Shown one piece after another: positions 61,240-64,000 of a DNA stretch of 64,000 nucleotides. A program made the position numbers and the translations under genes. Position 1 is the stretch's first letter; every line of letters starts with the position of its first letter. Under the pieces are notes generated by a model, which saw only the letters and a list, made by a program, of their open reading frames with translations, made no database searches and had not been told where the DNA came from. This DNA comes from an uncultured Cellvibrio sp. (GTDB lineage Bacteria; Pseudomonadota; Gammaproteobacteria; Pseudomonadales; Cellvibrionaceae): positions 3,406-67,405 of the forward strand of contig CAMLML010000015.1 in NCBI GenBank assembly GCA_946481095.1, read 5' to 3'.

Positions 61240-61847
61240 AGTGGTTGATATCTCGGTTGGGTGTCGGGTGCAACCATCCAGGGTTTCATAGATTTTTCCA
61301 ATATTTTTTTCGCACGCATTATATGGGTTTTTATTGTACCCAAGGGCAAGGCTAATTTTTCAGCCGCTTCTGAATGCGAATAACCTTCAGCGTAACAGAG
61401 CAAAACCGCTTGTTGTTGTGTTTTACTCAGCTGCTCCATTGCCAATGCAAGATCGCGTTGTAGTTCCCAGCCAACAAAATTATCTTCGCCAGCCAGATAC
61501 TCCGAATGCTCAATCGAACAGGTTTGAATTCTTTTCTTCCGAAAATGATCTATCGCCAGATTATACGCAATGCGATACAACCAGGTTGAAAAACGGGATT
61601 TCGCATTAAAACCGGCCAGCGACAGGTAAGCACGCAAAAAAGTTTCTTGTGATAAATCCTCAATTGTTACTGCATCCAAAGATCTGAAACGCCCCAACAT
61701 GCGCTTTAAGCTTGATTGATAGGGGTAAATTAAATTAGCAAATGCTTGTTGATCTGCAAACAATATCACACGTTGAATCAATACCCACTCATCATCTTTT
61801 TGCTGATTACCACTCAATAACGGTTGTAGTTTTATAGCGCAGTTCAT
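61236..61847 (-). CDS. ECF-type sigma-70 family factor
   Basis: A 203-residue sigma factor with region 2 (IEDLSQETFLRAYLSL, WLYRIAYNLAIDHFRKKR, about 60-110) and region 4 (LSKTQQQAVLLCYAEGYSHSEAAEKLALPLGTIKTH, split over about 140-180). No region 3, as expected for ECF factors. AAAGGA precedes the ATG. There is no anti-sigma gene next to it: the following gene, overlapping by 4 nt, is the YtrA-type regulator. Regulation might come from an upstream partner in this cluster, but this is inferred. Confidence 0.9.
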   Translation of the reverse strand: MNCAIKLQPLLSGNQQKDDEWVLIQRVILFADQQAFANLIYPYQSSLKRMLGRFRSLDAVTIEDLSQETFLRAYLSLAGFNAKSRFSTWLYRIAYNLAIDHFRKKRIQTCSIEHSEYLAGEDNFVGWELQRDLALAMEQLSKTQQQAVLLCYAEGYSHSEAAEKLALPLGTIKTHIMRAKKILEKSMKPWMVAPDTQPRYQPL

Positions 61848-61904
61848 AAAAATTTCCTTTAACTTGGCGAAACAATAGTAATTCCGGTATCTGGTTTTTG
61901 GTTT

Positions 61905-62900
61905 CTATTTTCTACTCTCAAACTGTTTGGTAAATTCCTTATTGCTTTCATAATTTTCCGATTCTATTTGCGCGACCAACTCGTCGTACTTGTTGTGATT
62001 ACCGGCTGATTTATATGCTTTTGCCAAACTCCATGTTGACCAAAAATAATGGGGATCTCCCGGGTTTTTATTTTTCAGTTTGTACTCCTCAATGAGTTTT
62101 ATCGCTTGAGCAACATCCCTGTTATCAATCATTAAAATCTCACCTCGCTGCAACAAACTGTCGCGAATAAACCAACGGTTTCTGAATGTTTCAGCGAATT
62201 CGTCCATGGAAGTAAACAAAGGCAAGGCCTTGTCGTACTGTTTTTTATCACGATAAAAATGCGCGATCATGTATTGATTTGTCGCCGAGTTAAAACCTTT
62301 TTTAACCAGCTCATCTGCCAAAACCAGAGCAGCTTCTGTTTCATCTGCCCTGTCCAACTCAGCAATCCGATAAGTGTCCGCATGTTCCGGCGATAAAATT
62401 TTTAGTTTTTCCAATAAAACATTACCTTTTTCAGTCGAACCACCCGCGACAGAAGGTGCCGCCAAATAAAATTGCATAGCTGTCATCACAGCATCCACAT
62501 TCTCCGGCCCCATCTTCACTGCTTCTTCATACCGGGCTATACAGGTTTTTGCCATTTTTAATGCTTTAAAAATGGATACCCGCTGGGCATGATTGCAATA
62601 AATATCACCGGATAATGTCAGCTCTTCAACCGTGTTGGGCGCAACTTTCAGAGCTTGCTCAATATACTCAATAGCAGACTCTGTTTTGCCTTGACTTAAC
62701 TGAAGCCAACTTAAATACATCAACGCCTGATTTTTTTGCTCAGGATTATCGATTTGTTTTAAAAAAATATTTTCCGCTTCCTTATGATTTCCTTGATCAA
62801 ATGCAACCAACCCCTGATCCAATAAATTCGCTTCATTTGCCAATACTGATGTTGAAACCCAACTGGTCAAAATAATTAATATCCACACAGTTAAATTCAT
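61905..62900 (-). CDS. Exported TPR-repeat protein
   Basis: From the ATG at 62900 this is 331 residues with a signal peptide (about 1-22, ending VLA). The mature protein is built of helical tetratricopeptide repeats (for example GLVAFDQGNHKEAENIF, ALMYLSWLQLSQGKTESAIEYI, AHFYRDKKQYDKALPLF), and so probably binds other proteins in the periplasm. Other in-frame ATGs at 62936 and 62927 are possible. It lies 57 nt upstream of the sigma gene and 46 nt after the membrane-protein gene. Confidence 0.8.
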   Translation of the reverse strand: MNLTVWILIILTSWVSTSVLANEANLLDQGLVAFDQGNHKEAENIFLKQIDNPEQKNQALMYLSWLQLSQGKTESAIEYIEQALKVAPNTVEELTLSGDIYCNHAQRVSIFKALKMAKTCIARYEEAVKMGPENVDAVMTAMQFYLAAPSVAGGSTEKGNVLLEKLKILSPEHADTYRIAELDRADETEAALVLADELVKKGFNSATNQYMIAHFYRDKKQYDKALPLFTSMDEFAETFRNRWFIRDSLLQRGEILMIDNRDVAQAIKLIEEYKLKNKNPGDPHYFWSTWSLAKAYKSAGNHNKYDELVAQIESENYESNKEFTKQFESRK

Positions 62901-62946
62901 ATCTGATACATTCCTGAAAAAATTCATACAGTGCATTACTTTTTAA

Positions 62947-63399
62947 TTAGCGTGATGATCGAATCAAACGACGACAATAAAAAATCATTCCCGTCATCAG
63001 GGCAGTGATAATAATTGGCGCCAGCCATAACATCCCCATAGCAGTTATTCCATCGGCAAGAAAATACGCATACACAAGAAAAGGAACATTACTAACAGTG
63101 GCAATAAAAAATAGTGTTGTTGAAATTGATTTGCGCATTAACAACGCAATAGAAGCCAATAATCCACCCCAAATACAAATGGTAATTCCAATATTCACCA
63201 ACAAGGGAATGTTGGAGAAAAAAGCAACTTGCATTTCATTCATACCATTGGCTTTGTAATAGTCATCGCCCTGAGCAAAACCCATTGCACTATCAAAAGA
63301 TGCTGCAAGACTGTAGAGCAGAAAAATTCCACCTAATACCCATGCGTGCCATGGCAAACCGGATCTTTCTGGTTTTTCATGTTTTAAATTTGTAGACAT
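62947..63399 (-). CDS. Four-helix membrane protein, unknown function
   Basis: A 150-residue protein with four hydrophobic segments (about 17-37, 60-82, 88-108, 120-142) and a short basic N-terminus. No motif that I recognise. AAGGAT precedes the ATG. It lies between another membrane-protein gene (42 nt gap) and the TPR gene, all on the same strand. Confidence 0.72.
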   Translation of the reverse strand: MSTNLKHEKPERSGLPWHAWVLGGIFLLYSLAASFDSAMGFAQGDDYYKANGMNEMQVAFFSNIPLLVNIGITICIWGGLLASIALLMRKSISTTLFFIATVSNVPFLVYAYFLADGITAMGMLWLAPIIITALMTGMIFYCRRLIRSSR

Positions 63400-63441
63400 T
63401 TGGCATCCTTATTTTATTTTCAGATTAAATTAATTTGCAGA

Positions 63442-63861
63442 TTAATTTTTTGCAGCTGATCTCCAGGGAGCACCCGCTGCTTTTACATAATTGTGATAGA
63501 CATATTTCCAGGGAATTGAAATGGGTGTGAGGATGATGCCCATTACGCAGGCAAACATAACGCCTGAAGCATATTCATCCAGACCCACACTCATCTTCAT
63601 TGGCAAAGCGAAGGCAATTACCCATGTGGATTTCCAGATGATTTCAATTAACAGGACAGGGATCATCTGCAAGGGATAGCGAAGTCCAAGCAAACTCAAT
63701 AATGAATAGGCCACCAGCATGGACTGCACGACTGCGTGAGAATCACCAACACGGTTGTCAGCAAATAACACCGCTGGCCAAACAGTTGAGGCCAAGCCAA
63801 CAACCATTAGTAGATACATAGCCCTTAATAGGTAAAGCCGAAATTGGGAGACCTGCGACAT
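63442..63861 (-). CDS. Four-helix membrane protein, unknown function
   Basis: A 139-residue protein with four hydrophobic segments (about 10-28, 44-66, 72-92, 97-118). No catalytic motif is visible. AAGGG precedes the ATG. It is the first gene of a seven-gene minus-strand series; the promoter must lie in 63862-63941. Confidence 0.7.
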   Translation of the reverse strand: MSQVSQFRLYLLRAMYLLMVVGLASTVWPAVLFADNRVGDSHAVVQSMLVAYSLLSLLGLRYPLQMIPVLLIEIIWKSTWVIAFALPMKMSVGLDEYASGVMFACVMGIILTPISIPWKYVYHNYVKAAGAPWRSAAKN

Positions 63862-63941
63862 ATAACACCCTTGTTGATTTACTGTTATACATAACTATAA
63901 CACCATATTTAATGTGCGCAAGCTCTTTTTTTCTCGACCCA

Positions 63942-63970
63942 TAAAAAAGGCCGACCCGAGGGCCAGCCTT
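63942..63970 (-). terminator. Rho-independent terminator of a gene outside the window
   Basis: An 11-bp stem with two G-U pairs (63947-63957 with 63960-63970; the apical pairs must open to form a loop) is followed on the minus strand by a T-run (63948-63943). It would end transcription from a minus-strand gene located beyond base 64000, before the promoter of the membrane-protein cluster. Confidence 0.7.
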
Positions 63971-64000
63971 ATAACGGCAACAAGTCCGAGTCAGCACTAA

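Noticed and set aside
63758..63997. 79-residue minus-strand frame at the window end
   Set aside because: It overlaps the better-supported membrane protein gene and crosses a terminator hairpin.

Overview
The window reads as chromosomal DNA of a Gram-negative gammaproteobacterium, most likely of the Cellvibrio type (Cellvibrionales). This is an inference from gene content and order. The supporting signs are the rplM-rpsI-petA-cytochrome bc1-sspB order typical of Gammaproteobacteria, Pseudomonas-like oversized PstC and PstA permeases, a secreted GH74 xyloglucanase-type enzyme, a secreted sialate-O-acetylesterase-type esterase, a vSGLT-like sugar symporter, and moderate-to-low GC. There is no phage, transposase, CRISPR array or plasmid backbone. 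No tRNA or rRNA gene was recognised.

Layout. 1-7.5 kb: a partial coiled-coil/GAF-like protein, queE-queC (queuosine precursor), a STAS protein, a GAF-PAS-GGDEF-EAL protein, tcdA and a small exported protein. 7.5-10.7 kb: a sugar module (GntR/FadR regulator, SDR sugar dehydrogenase, Na+/sugar symporter). 10.8-17.8 kb: pstS-pstC-pstA-pstB-phoU with Pho boxes before pstS and pstC. 17.8-22.3 kb: rplM-rpsI, Rieske protein, a single-chain cytochrome b/c1 fusion, and sspB without sspA. 22.4-26.2 kb: an nrtABC-type nitrate importer behind a sigma-54-like promoter. 26.3-29.6 kb: FHA protein, GH74 enzyme and a lipoprotein. 29.6-33.9 kb: serB, a YtjB-like membrane protein, and an OlsF-like bifunctional ornithine-lipid synthase with a candidate Pho box. 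33.9-43.1 kb: qmcA-nfeD-patatin, LicD-like protein, fadD, Nudix and YqfO-like proteins, serC-serA, and a lipoprotein. 43.2-47.3 kb: FlgT-like protein, then a tight trio of PMT-family mannosyltransferase, membrane-anchored PA14-like protein and solute-binding-like protein. 47.3-57 kb: alpha/beta hydrolase with an Asp nucleophile elbow, RDD protein, glycosyltransferase, HI0933-type flavoprotein, esterase, DUF3144 protein and M16 peptidase. 57.2-59.1 kb: two tandem solute-binding-like paralogues. 59.1-63.9 kb: a seven-gene same-strand cluster (two membrane proteins, TPR protein, ECF sigma factor, YtrA-type GntR regulator, ABC ATPase, ABC permease).

How the parts fit. Phosphate is a recurring theme: the pst operon carries strong, partly palindromic Pho boxes, and the OlsF-like gene, whose product would make phosphorus-free membrane lipid, has a similar box. 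All three dedicated serine-biosynthesis genes (serA, serB, serC) are present at two sites. Intergenic space is repeatedly occupied by paired GC-rich palindromes with the architecture of REPINs (inverted REP doublets). Two of them bracket the flavoprotein gene and supply its stop codon and probably its ribosome-binding site. The least understood parts are the PMT/PA14/solute-binding trio with its paralogues, and the sigma/YtrA/ABC cluster.
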